Of a DNA stretch of 53,755 nucleotides, positions 24,465-32,307 are shown in pieces. Below the pieces are notes generated by a model, which made no database searches, was not told the DNA's origin, and worked only from the letters and a program-made list of their open reading frames with translations. Source of the DNA: an uncultured Bacteroidales bacterium (lineage in GTDB: Bacteria > Bacteroidota > Bacteroidia > Bacteroidales > UBA932); NCBI GenBank assembly GCA_900320185.1, contig ONRD01000011.1, positions 1-53,755 on the forward strand, given 5' to 3'. Within the stretch, counting starts at the first letter, position 1. Each line of letters opens with the position of its first letter. Both the position numbers and the translations under genes were made by a program.

Positions 24465-24613
24465 GGGACGAAAAGAAAGTGACGTAAGGTGACGAAAATG
24501 TAACAAAAGGCTTGTTTGGCGGAAAAATTGCAGTATATTTGGGACTAAAATCAGCCATTTTCGTTTTTGTCCCTACAATAAATGGGACGACAAAAGGACG
24601 GATGGGACCAAAA
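24465..24613 (+). promoter_or_regulatory. Array of GGGAC-NAAAA motifs between thioesterase and LytTR genes
   Basis: The motif G(G/T)GAC followed by one or a few bases and an A-run occurs at 24465, 24479, 24489, 24541, 24584 and 24604 on the plus strand, and inverted (TTTTGTCCC) at 24565-24573. Six direct copies and one inverted copy lie within 150 bp. GTCCC at 24569-24573 can also pair with GGGAC at 24584-24588 in RNA. LytTR proteins often bind direct repeats, so this is a candidate autoregulatory operator array. Confidence 0.5.
24534..24541 (+). promoter_or_regulatory. Promoter for the LytTR gene
   Basis: TATATTTG matches TAnnTTTG. CTTG at 24511-24514 lies 19 bp upstream, close to the -33 consensus TTTG. 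The leader to the ATG at 24625 would be about 80 nt. Confidence 0.55.
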
Positions 24614-24624
24614 TAACAGACAGG

Positions 24625-25443
24625 ATGGACACCCCGTTGAGAGCCTCGAAGGGCTACAGGCATCAAGTTCAGTATGCGGCAGTGCTGCCGCTGTTCTTCT
24701 TCGTTTTCATATTCATCTACCTGCCCTTCGGGTTCGAGGAATACTATTCCGTCGGCGGGCATCCCTACACCTTCCACCTTCTGATGCTCACAAGCATCAT
24801 GGCGGGGATACTCGCCCTGACCAGGCTGGTGTTCTCAGCCCTGTACAAATACATCCCCTTCCGGAGGTGGCACTACCTGGTCTGGTGTTTCGGCGAGGTG
24901 GTCGTGTGCTCCTTGTTCTTCGCCCTCTACACGTCGCTATTCTACAGGCATGCCGGAGGCCTTCAGTATTTCGTAGCCCTCCCCTATTGCTTCGAGTACA
25001 CCCTGGGCACGATGGTCTTTCCCTACATAGTCAGCATCCTCGTCAGGGAGATCAGGAACCGCGATGAGGACCTCGAGAACGCCTCAATGCCGTCCGACGA
25101 CAAACTGGTGAAGTTCTACGACGAGCACAAGCGCCTGAAGCTTACCATAGACCCCGCCGCCATCGTCTATGTAAGTGCCGAGGCGAACTACATCCACATC
25201 CATTACATGGAGGGCGACAGGATCAAAGTCTATGAACTGCGGAATTCGATGAAGAGCCTGGAGAACACCGCGGCCGGGCGCAACCTGGTCAGGTGCCACA
25301 GATCCTATTATGTCAATCCCCGGCACGTCAAGGTGCTGGGCAGGGACAATGACGGGGTCATCTACACGGAGTTCACCGACCCGAACATAAAAAAGGTTCC
25401 GGTCAGCAAACTCTACTATGAAAGCCTGGCAAAGCTGCTGTAG
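24625..25443 (+). CDS. Membrane-anchored LytTR family transcriptional regulator
   Basis: A 272-residue regulator with four predicted membrane helices in the first ~140 residues (for example YAAVLPLFFFVFIFIYLPF and FHLLMLTSIMAGILALTRLV), a short linker, then a LytTR DNA-binding domain from about residue 170. The domain shows the family pattern: IVYVSAEANYIHIHY, LRNSMKSLE, LVRCHRSYYVNPRHV and the end KKVPVSKLYYESL. It has no receiver domain and no adjacent histidine kinase, so it is a one-component membrane regulator. The upstream motif array suggests self-control. Its stop is 11 bp from the converging lipoprotein gene. Confidence 0.92.
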   Translation: MDTPLRASKGYRHQVQYAAVLPLFFFVFIFIYLPFGFEEYYSVGGHPYTFHLLMLTSIMAGILALTRLVFSALYKYIPFRRWHYLVWCFGEVVVCSLFFALYTSLFYRHAGGLQYFVALPYCFEYTLGTMVFPYIVSILVREIRNRDEDLENASMPSDDKLVKFYDEHKRLKLTIDPAAIVYVSAEANYIHIHYMEGDRIKVYELRNSMKSLENTAAGRNLVRCHRSYYVNPRHVKVLGRDNDGVIYTEFTDPNIKKVPVSKLYYESLAKLL

Positions 25444-25454
25444 GCAGGAGGGCG

Positions 25455-26144
25455 CTAAGAGAGGCGACGGGTCTCGTAATTGCTCTTCTGGCCTTTGAGG
25501 ACAAGAACGAGGCTGTCCACGATCTTCCCGTCCTTGCGCACATCCATCCAGACGGCGCCGTAACAAAGGTGCCAGGCCAAGGTTGCTCCGGCCCGGAGGT
25601 ACCTGAGGGTGGGATAGCTCCTGAAGTCAGCCGAGTAGCCTCCCCTTTCCGTACGGACGCCTTCGTCGATGGTGACTTCCCAGTCGTGGTACATGCCGGC
25701 GAATGGTGCATCCTGGGCGGAACCTTCCCCGTCGAAACCTCCATCCCCTCCGGCTTGGGAAGCCCCCGTCCCCTCACCTGGCAGCATCCTCAGGGTGAGG
25801 TGGTACCTGGTCGGATAGGAGTTGCTTTCAAAACTGAAGTCCCCGTCGAAAACAATGGTCCAGGTGCTGTCCGCCGAAGATTTCGAAAGGGTGGCGCCGA
25901 AGACTTGGTTGCTCCTTTCAAAAACGGAGGAATAGCCGGGCTCCCAGACGGCTCCGGACTTGTCAAGCGCAAGGATCCTTTCCATTTCCTTAAGGTTGTC
26001 GACGACCAGGTCGTCGGCTATGCACATCATGTATTCGGCGGTGGCGTAGCTTACTTCCTCGCCTGAGCCATAGAAGTCGTCGGACTTGCTACATGAACAA
26101 AGCACTGCAGAAAGCGCAAGGATAGGAATCAAATATCTTTTCAT
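25455..26144 (-). CDS. Uncharacterised lipoprotein
   Basis: I do not recognise the family. The start MKRYLIPILALSAVLCSC is a clear lipoprotein signal with Cys at residue 16 or 18. The 229-residue product has a helical early part (VSYATAEYMMCIADDLVVDN) and a beta-rich remainder. Around residues 118-145 is a Gly/Ala/Asp-rich low-complexity insert (PGEGTGASQAGGDGGFDG). It lies 24 bp after the small outer-membrane-type gene in the same direction, so the pair is probably co-expressed and may act together at the envelope. Confidence 0.75.
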   Translation of the reverse strand: MKRYLIPILALSAVLCSCSKSDDFYGSGEEVSYATAEYMMCIADDLVVDNLKEMERILALDKSGAVWEPGYSSVFERSNQVFGATLSKSSADSTWTIVFDGDFSFESNSYPTRYHLTLRMLPGEGTGASQAGGDGGFDGEGSAQDAPFAGMYHDWEVTIDEGVRTERGGYSADFRSYPTLRYLRAGATLAWHLCYGAVWMDVRKDGKIVDSLVLVLKGQKSNYETRRLS

Positions 26145-26168
26145 GGCGTCAAATCTCTACACTGTCAA

Positions 26169-26795
26169 TCAGAATCTGTAACCAAGGCCTATCCTGATGC
26201 CGTTCATCCTGGTTCCGAAAGCGGTTTCCGCGATCCCGTAGACCTTGTGGTCGGTCCACATGATCCCGAAGGGAACTATCTCGAAGGCCGGCTTTATCGA
26301 GCCGGATGCGTCGGAGCCGGTCACGGTGTACTTGAGGGCTCCTCCTGCCGCAGCTCCGCAGTGGATCTTGAAATTGAAGACATCAAGGCAGACGAACTTC
26401 ACCTGCCCCATCAGGTCGCCTAGATAATCATGCCGCTCACCTGACCGGACACCCGTGGTGGGATTGTACATCTCGGAAGTGGCAGACGAGAAGCCCGTAC
26501 CGATACCTAACTTGAAACGGTTGGTCAGGTAGTGCCCATAATCCAGTACGACGACGGGAGAATAGGAAGGAGACAGGCTGTACGGCTCGTAAAGGTCGTA
26601 AAGGTCAGGGGCGTAGCCTGTCCGCGAGTAGTTGCCGAAACCGTCATAAAGCGAGCTCATCACTCCGATCTGGAGGTTGAATTCGTCCTTTACCTGACGA
26701 ACGGAAATCCTGTCCTGAGCTCCGGCAAGGACAGAAACCAGCAGTGCGGCCGGCACAACGGCGGCCCGAATCAAATGAACCATATTCAAACTCAT
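26169..26795 (-). CDS. Small outer membrane beta-barrel-type protein
   Basis: A 208-residue exported protein with a signal peptide (IRAAVVPAALLVSVLAGAQ) and a C-terminal aromatic ending RIGLGYRF, typical of outer membrane beta-barrels. Alternating amphipathic strands (KLGIGTGFSSAT, PVVVLDYGHYL, FEIVPFGIMWT) fit an OmpA/OmpW-size barrel. I chose the ATG at 26795; the Met at 26783 also fits. No specific family is recognised. It comes first in a pair with the lipoprotein downstream. Confidence 0.78.
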   Translation of the reverse strand: MSLNMVHLIRAAVVPAALLVSVLAGAQDRISVRQVKDEFNLQIGVMSSLYDGFGNYSRTGYAPDLYDLYEPYSLSPSYSPVVVLDYGHYLTNRFKLGIGTGFSSATSEMYNPTTGVRSGERHDYLGDLMGQVKFVCLDVFNFKIHCGAAAGGALKYTVTGSDASGSIKPAFEIVPFGIMWTDHKVYGIAETAFGTRMNGIRIGLGYRF

Positions 26796-26809
26796 TGCTA
26801 AATACAAAA

Positions 26810-26843
26810 TCCATGGGTGACGATTCCTTGCATCACCCATGGA
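26810..26843 (-). terminator. Hairpin after the GH127-type gene
   Basis: TCCATGGGTGA (26810-26820) pairs perfectly with TCACCCATGGA (26833-26843). On the minus strand it is followed by TTTTGTATTT, a weak T-run, so it is a likely terminator. Confidence 0.6.
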
Positions 26844-26933
26844 TGAATATTACTCAAGCTGCGGGTTTCCACGCCGAAGGGGCAGCCGGGAACCAATGGC
26901 TATGGCAGTCGAGGCCAAGCACGGGCTCCGGGC

Positions 26934-28835
26934 CTACCGGAGCATCGGGAGCCAGGTCTGGACGTGCTTTCCGCTCCAGCCGTCGACCGAGGAATAGTCC
27001 ACCATCCTGATGCCTCCCTTGGTGGTGGGAACCAGGAACTCCATGCGGATTCCGGGCTTGCTCGGGACCAGAGGGGTCACCGAGACTTCACCGGAAGGAG
27101 AAGCCACAATGGAGACCGGCTTGTCATAGTCCTTGTCGAGGTTCTCGTCCCTTGCAAGGACAATAGGCCCCCACTGGACGGCCTGGAACCACTTCCCTTC
27201 GGGATTGCGGCCAGCCTTAGCCTGAAGCACCCTGGCCTTCATGTCGAACACTATCCTGATCTCGTCGCCGCTCTTCCACTGCCTCCTGAGCGAGAGATAG
27301 GACCCGGCGCTGACTCCGTCAACCGGCTTGCCGTTCACCTCGACATAGGTGTTTTCACTCCATGAAGGGATCCTCAGCCTTATGACGAACCATTCCTTTT
27401 CCTGCGGCGTGACTGCAACCGTCACGTCGTTGTTCCTCGGGAACTCGCTGACCACGCTGAGGGTGACGCTCTTGCCCTTTGCCGTCCTGGCTGTGGCAAC
27501 GGCCTTGTTGTAGAGGTTGACCACGGGGCCGTCAGCGGCCTGCATGAATGCCACATAGGGTATGTAGGCAAGACCTGTGGGTCCGTTGAGGTTGCAGCAA
27601 GTGACAGGCAGGCCGTCGAATTCCATCCCCCAGCCATGGTTGGTCACCTTCTCCCCGTTGAGGAGATTGACGTAGCTGAATCCCCTCCCGTCGGTCCTCA
27701 TGGCACCGAGCAGGCCATTGTAGATGTATTTCTCGATGTAGTCCATCGCGGCCGGATTGCCGGTCAGCCTGAGATACTGGGAGCAATACTTCATCCAGGT
27801 CACTCCCACGCAGGTCTCCATCATGCGGTGGACGTCGGGGTTGCTCTGCTCCACGGCAGTGTTCCCCCAGCCTTCGCCGTAGAGTTTCGGCCACCAGACA
27901 TCCGTCCCGCCGTTGCCTATGATGGTTATCTCCTCCTGGCAGACTTTCTTGAAATACTTGTCCAGGCAGTCCTTCCACTTCTGCTCGCCGGTGGCCCGGT
28001 AATATTCAGCCAGTCCCTCCCAGAGCGAAGTCATCTCATAGGCCTTGGGATAGGGAGCGCCCACCTCGCGCAGCGGCATGCCGCTGCGTACCTGTTCGAA
28101 CATGTTGCCGGTGGATCCGCCCCCCGACTTGACGATGTAGGTGGCGAAGTCAAGATAGTCCCTGTTCCCGGTGAAATAGTACAACCTCATGAACGGCTCG
28201 AGCAGAGTCGAAGACTCGATGTGGTTGTCACTCCACCCAAGGCTGGTTATGCTCTTCTTCGGGGGCTCGCCTACCTGGTCCATGATGCTGCGCGCCTCCT
28301 TCTCCATGGCGTCCAGGACCTTCGGATCCTGGTCTATGTCCATGTAGTACTGGCTCAGGCCGAGGAGGACATATTTCCTTTCCCAGAGGTCGCCGTCCTT
28401 GTCGCCCGGCTGGTCCTCGACCGGAGTGCACGATATGCTGCCGTTGCTGCGGGCAGTGGCCATCAGTGAATATACAACCTTCCTGGTCAGCGAAGCGATT
28501 TCAGGGTCCTGGGTGTACCTGTACATCATTCCGTTGGTGCGGAGGGCCTTCCCGACCATCTCGCCGAGGGCGAACTGGGCGCGTCCGTTGACGAAGAAGT
28601 CCACCACCTTGTCGTAGGGCATGACTCCCTTGACCCAGTTGTCCACGCTGTTCTGGATGTCGTTGTCGAAATAGCCTACCAGGTGGACGTTCCCGGCAGG
28701 CAGCGGCTCGAACACGTCCGAGACTTTCCTCAGGTGCTTTCCCTGTGCGGAAACGATGCCGCAGGAGAGCAGGACTGCTGCAGCTGCGCAAAGGACCCTG
28801 CCACAGACGGAGTGAGCGGATGATTTGATGGCCAT
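26934..28835 (-). CDS. GH127-superfamily (DUF1680) glycoside hydrolase
   Basis: A secreted 633-residue enzyme with a signal peptide (VLCAAAAVLLSCGIVSAQG) followed by an (alpha/alpha)6 barrel and beta-sandwich domains. The zinc-thiolate site of this superfamily is intact: Glu340 and Cys342 in METCVGV, and Cys413-Cys414 in VTCCNLNGP, where the second-motif cysteine is the nucleophile in beta-L-arabinofuranosidases. The spacing is very close to that of the founding GH127 enzyme. It may therefore remove beta-L-arabinofuranose or a related sugar from plant glycans; GH127, GH142 and GH146 are hard to separate by eye. The ATG at 28835 is chosen over one 39 bp upstream that has no signal sequence directly after it. 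Confidence 0.9.
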   Translation of the reverse strand: MAIKSSAHSVCGRVLCAAAAVLLSCGIVSAQGKHLRKVSDVFEPLPAGNVHLVGYFDNDIQNSVDNWVKGVMPYDKVVDFFVNGRAQFALGEMVGKALRTNGMMYRYTQDPEIASLTRKVVYSLMATARSNGSISCTPVEDQPGDKDGDLWERKYVLLGLSQYYMDIDQDPKVLDAMEKEARSIMDQVGEPPKKSITSLGWSDNHIESSTLLEPFMRLYYFTGNRDYLDFATYIVKSGGGSTGNMFEQVRSGMPLREVGAPYPKAYEMTSLWEGLAEYYRATGEQKWKDCLDKYFKKVCQEEITIIGNGGTDVWWPKLYGEGWGNTAVEQSNPDVHRMMETCVGVTWMKYCSQYLRLTGNPAAMDYIEKYIYNGLLGAMRTDGRGFSYVNLLNGEKVTNHGWGMEFDGLPVTCCNLNGPTGLAYIPYVAFMQAADGPVVNLYNKAVATARTAKGKSVTLSVVSEFPRNNDVTVAVTPQEKEWFVIRLRIPSWSENTYVEVNGKPVDGVSAGSYLSLRRQWKSGDEIRIVFDMKARVLQAKAGRNPEGKWFQAVQWGPIVLARDENLDKDYDKPVSIVASPSGEVSVTPLVPSKPGIRMEFLVPTTKGGIRMVDYSSVDGWSGKHVQTWLPMLR

Positions 28836-28871
28836 ATGAAGAATAAATTGTTTTAAGAAAACGTTCAGGCG

Positions 28872-28879
28872 CAAAAATA
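28872..28879 (-). promoter_or_regulatory. -7 promoter element for the GH127-type gene
   Basis: Reverse-strand TATTTTTG, exact match to TAnnTTTG, about 37 bp before the ATG at 28835. Confidence 0.55.
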
Positions 28880-28901
28880 CAATAAATTAATGGATTTTGA
28901 C

Positions 28902-28909
28902 TAAATTTG
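28902..28909 (+). promoter_or_regulatory. -7 promoter element abutting the nucleoside kinase start
   Basis: TAAATTTG ends only 3 bp before the ATG at 28913, so transcription from it would begin at or next to the start codon and give a leaderless mRNA. Confidence 0.5.
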
Positions 28910-28912
28910 AGC

Positions 28913-30586
28913 ATGGTTAACATCTATTGCAAGAACACGGGTACCTTCAAGGAGTTCCAGGAAGGCACCACCCTCCAGGAGATCGCCGGAGAATTCGATT
29001 TCGACAAACCCTATGACATCCTTGCCGCAAAGGTCAACAACGTTGCCGAAGGCCTGAAGTTCCGGGTATTCCACAACCGGGACGTGGAGTTCATGGACTA
29101 CCGCACCTACATCGGACGCGGCTACTACAGCCGTTCGCTGTGTTTCCTGCTCTACAAGGCGACGCAGGACATATTCCCGGACAGCAAGCTGATCTTCCGC
29201 AGGCCCATCTCGAAGGGCTATTTCTGCGGGATCGACAAGGGAGACAGGAAGAACACCGTCACCCACGAGGACGTGGCTGCGATAAAGGAGAGGATGATGG
29301 AACTGGTCAGGGAGGACATCCCGTTCCGGCGCCACGAGGTCCAGGTCTCGGAAGCGATCAAGACTTTCACGGAAAGGCGCATGCCCGACAAGGTAAAGCT
29401 GCTGGAGACTTGCGGAGAGGTTTACATCACTTATTACACCCTTGGCCGGACCGCAGACTACTACTACGACGGTCTTGTCCCGAGCACAGGCTACCTGAAG
29501 GTTTTCGAGGCTTCTCCCTACCACGGCGGAGTACTCCTCAGGGTCCCGGACCGCCACCATCCGGAGCAGCTCGCCCCTTTCTTCGAACAGCCCAAGACCT
29601 TCGAGGTGTTCTCCGAGTCCCAGAAATGGAACCGGATCGTGGGCCTCAACACTGTCGGGGATGTCAACGAAGCCATCCTGGGAGGAAAGGCCTCCGACCT
29701 CATCCAGATAGCCGAGGCGCTGCAGGAGAAGAAGATAGTGCAGATCGCCGAAGAAATCGAACGCCGCCACGAAGACCACGTCTCCCCGGTCAGGCTCGTG
29801 CTGATCACAGGGCCTACCTCAAGCGGGAAGAGCACTTTCTGCAAGAGGCTTTCGGTCCAGCTGAAAGCATGCGGGCTGCATCCCGTGTCGTTCTCCACCG
29901 ACGACTACTTCGTCAACAGGCTGGACACCCCGAAGCTTCCGGACGGTTCGTTCGACTTTGACAATTTCGACACCGTGGACCATGAATATCTCCAGAAAGA
30001 CCTCCTCCGCCTCCTTGCGGGAGAAGAGGTGGAAGTACCTGAATTCAACTTCGTCACGGGGCTGAGGGAATTCAACGGCAAGAGACTCTCGCTGGGGCCC
30101 CGCTCCGTGCTCCTGATCGAAGGCATACACGCCCTCAACCCCCAGCTGACGGACAAGGTCCCCGAATGCGAGAAGTTCAGGATCTTCATAAACACCATCA
30201 CGTCCATCTCCCTGGACAACCACAACTGCATCCCCACGAGCGACAACCGCCTCCTGCGGAGGATCGTCAGGGACTTCCTGAAGGGAGCCTTCACCGCCCG
30301 GGAGACCATCACAAACTGGCCGAACGTACGGCGGGCAGAAGTCAAATGGATCTACCCCTACCAGGAAACTGCCGACGTGCTTTTCAACTCAGCCTACCTG
30401 GTCGAATTCGCAGTCCTGAGGTCCCACGCCGAGAGGATCCTGGCCACGGTCCCGAAGAACTGTCCTGAGTACAGCGAAGCCCACAGGCTCCTGAAGTTCC
30501 TGTCATATTTTGCAGTGGTCTCCGACAAGGAAATCCCGGCCACTTCCCTGCTCCGAAGCTTCATCGGAGGGGGATCCTTCAGCTAA
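28913..30586 (+). CDS. TGS/ThrRS-like domain nucleoside kinase
   Basis: A 557-residue protein of the Bacteroidetes/Firmicutes nucleoside kinase type (uridine kinase-like). The first ~60 residues form a TGS-like ubiquitin-fold (MVNIYCKNTGTFKEFQEGTT), then a threonyl-tRNA-synthetase second-additional-domain-like region, and from about residue 300 a uridine-kinase domain with P-loop LITGPTSSGKSTF, substrate loop FSTDDYFVNR and LLIEGIHALNP. It probably phosphorylates a pyrimidine nucleoside or a related small molecule; the real substrate of this group is not settled. The ATG at 28913 is preferred to a TTG 6 bp upstream. It probably makes a leaderless transcript. Confidence 0.92.
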   Translation: MVNIYCKNTGTFKEFQEGTTLQEIAGEFDFDKPYDILAAKVNNVAEGLKFRVFHNRDVEFMDYRTYIGRGYYSRSLCFLLYKATQDIFPDSKLIFRRPISKGYFCGIDKGDRKNTVTHEDVAAIKERMMELVREDIPFRRHEVQVSEAIKTFTERRMPDKVKLLETCGEVYITYYTLGRTADYYYDGLVPSTGYLKVFEASPYHGGVLLRVPDRHHPEQLAPFFEQPKTFEVFSESQKWNRIVGLNTVGDVNEAILGGKASDLIQIAEALQEKKIVQIAEEIERRHEDHVSPVRLVLITGPTSSGKSTFCKRLSVQLKACGLHPVSFSTDDYFVNRLDTPKLPDGSFDFDNFDTVDHEYLQKDLLRLLAGEEVEVPEFNFVTGLREFNGKRLSLGPRSVLLIEGIHALNPQLTDKVPECEKFRIFINTITSISLDNHNCIPTSDNRLLRRIVRDFLKGAFTARETITNWPNVRRAEVKWIYPYQETADVLFNSAYLVEFAVLRSHAERILATVPKNCPEYSEAHRLLKFLSYFAVVSDKEIPATSLLRSFIGGGSFS

Positions 30587-30588
30587 CA

Positions 30589-30613
30589 AAAATGTTACCA
30601 TTAAAAACATTTT
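30589..30613 (+). terminator. Weak AT stem-loop after the nucleoside kinase gene
   Basis: AAAATGTT (30589-30596) pairs with AACATTTT (30606-30613). The stem is AT-only and the T-run is short, so function as a terminator is uncertain. Confidence 0.35.
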
Positions 30614-30668
30614 AGTTTCAGAATAAGATTTACAACACCTTTTACACCAAATAGCGTCTGTCGTCAAA

Positions 30669-32228
30669 ATGAGGAAATTTTACTTCTTTTCTGTAATCCT
30701 GGGTATATTCCTGGCCATTTCAGCCTGCGGGACAAAGTCAAAAAATGAAGTAAACAGCGAGGGAAACTCCACCACGGCCATCGTGGAAGTGCCTCGGGAG
30801 CCGACCGGGACGACGCTCCTTGGGATGGGAGTGGAATTCGACCCTCACTTCTTCTCGCAGAACCTTACCCGCCAGGACGGAGCCAGGCAGGAAGACTGGG
30901 AAATCGTAAGGCGCCGGGTTGGCGCGATGAAGGTCCAAAGGTTCAGGGTCATGCTCCAGCCCCAGTGGTACGAACCGGTCAACGACAACGACGACCCTCA
31001 CTCGGCCGACTTCTCCAGGTTCACCTTCGACAATGCCGAGATGCAGTCTGTCTGCAAGGTGCTCGACCTTGCCATGGAGACCGGTGCTGATGTCACCCTG
31101 GTGCTCTGGGGATGCCCCATCTGGTGCGACTTCGTGGACGCTTCGACTCCGGGGCATGCCCAAGCCTACTGGCTCTACGACAGTAACTGCCCCAACTGGG
31201 TTTCCAATCCTACAGACAACGAAGAATTCGCCGAGAATTTCTCCTCTGTCGCCAAATATCTCATAGAAGAGAAGGGCTACACCTGCATCAAAGAGCTTAC
31301 GCCATTCAATGAACCGGACGGAAACGTCTGTGAATTGGATCGTTACATAGAAATATGCAAGCTGCTGGACGCCCATCTCCGCAAGGACGGCATCCGCGAC
31401 AGGATATCCCTCAACCTTTCCGACAACACCGATTGCAGGAGATGGTTCCTGGAAGGATCCGCAAAGGAACTGTCCGCAGTAGCCGACGTCTTCAACAGCC
31501 ACACCTACATTTTCGGTTACGACACTCCAAACGACACGGTCATGAGGTGGGAAAGGATGAACATCGAGGCCGTACGCGGCAACGGAGGCGGGCAGGTCCC
31601 CCACTTCGTAGGAGAATTCGGTTCCAACCAGTGCGTAGGAGCCTCGAGGCAGACGGACATCAACCTCTACGAGCGCGGTGTGCTGATGGTCCGCCATTGC
31701 ATCAATTTCCTCAACGCCGGTGCCGCCGGAGCTTCCTACTGGGGACTGATCGACCAGTACTACGGAAGGAACGCCGACTATTCCCAGATGCAGCAGCTCG
31801 GCCTGTGGCGCTATGTCAAGGCTGCATATGCCCCGGAAGACATGTCCGCGGATTTTACCGAGGACTACCAGCCGCGTCCGCAGTACTACGCCTACTCCCT
31901 GTTAACCAGAAGTATTAGAAAAGGTAGCAAGGTCTATCCTCTTGATTTAAAGAGTGATTTCGCGGCTGGAACCTCAGTGCTCGGGCCGGATGGCAAATGG
32001 TGTTTCGCATTTGCCAACGGCTCCGGCGACCCGATTGCGATAACCCTCGACCCATCCGGCTGCCAAGGCGGAGCTCCATCCAGGCTGGCACTGTCCCGCT
32101 ACGCGAAAGACGAACTTCCCGAAGACGACTCAATGATCGGTCCGGTGCAGACACTTAAGCGCAAAAACGGGAAGTTCTTCTTTGAACTCCCCGCGAACAG
32201 TGTTGTAGTACTCAATCAGGTGAAGTAA
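30669..32228 (+). CDS. Clan GH-A glycoside hydrolase lipoprotein
   Basis: A 519-residue exported enzyme with a lipoprotein signal (VILGIFLAISACG). The body is a TIM barrel of the GH-A clan: the acid/base is Glu215 in LTPFNEPDG and the nucleophile is Glu316 in HFVGEFGSNQ, a spacing of about 100 residues as in retaining GH-A enzymes. A C-terminal beta-sandwich follows (SDFAAGTSVLGPDGKW onward), like that of GH30 or GH39 relatives. The family number cannot be fixed by eye. The first ~120 bp and the stretch 31900-31985 use AT-rich codons (TTA, AGA, AGT) unlike their surroundings. No convincing promoter element is seen upstream. Confidence 0.82.
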   Translation: MRKFYFFSVILGIFLAISACGTKSKNEVNSEGNSTTAIVEVPREPTGTTLLGMGVEFDPHFFSQNLTRQDGARQEDWEIVRRRVGAMKVQRFRVMLQPQWYEPVNDNDDPHSADFSRFTFDNAEMQSVCKVLDLAMETGADVTLVLWGCPIWCDFVDASTPGHAQAYWLYDSNCPNWVSNPTDNEEFAENFSSVAKYLIEEKGYTCIKELTPFNEPDGNVCELDRYIEICKLLDAHLRKDGIRDRISLNLSDNTDCRRWFLEGSAKELSAVADVFNSHTYIFGYDTPNDTVMRWERMNIEAVRGNGGGQVPHFVGEFGSNQCVGASRQTDINLYERGVLMVRHCINFLNAGAAGASYWGLIDQYYGRNADYSQMQQLGLWRYVKAAYAPEDMSADFTEDYQPRPQYYAYSLLTRSIRKGSKVYPLDLKSDFAAGTSVLGPDGKWCFAFANGSGDPIAITLDPSGCQGGAPSRLALSRYAKDELPEDDSMIGPVQTLKRKNGKFFFELPANSVVVLNQVK

Positions 32229-32307
32229 ACCAATATACGCATTCACAGCCGATTACCTAGCCGCATAAACGTCATTGCCATTCTCCGGAGGAGGGCATGC
32301 ATCTGTC

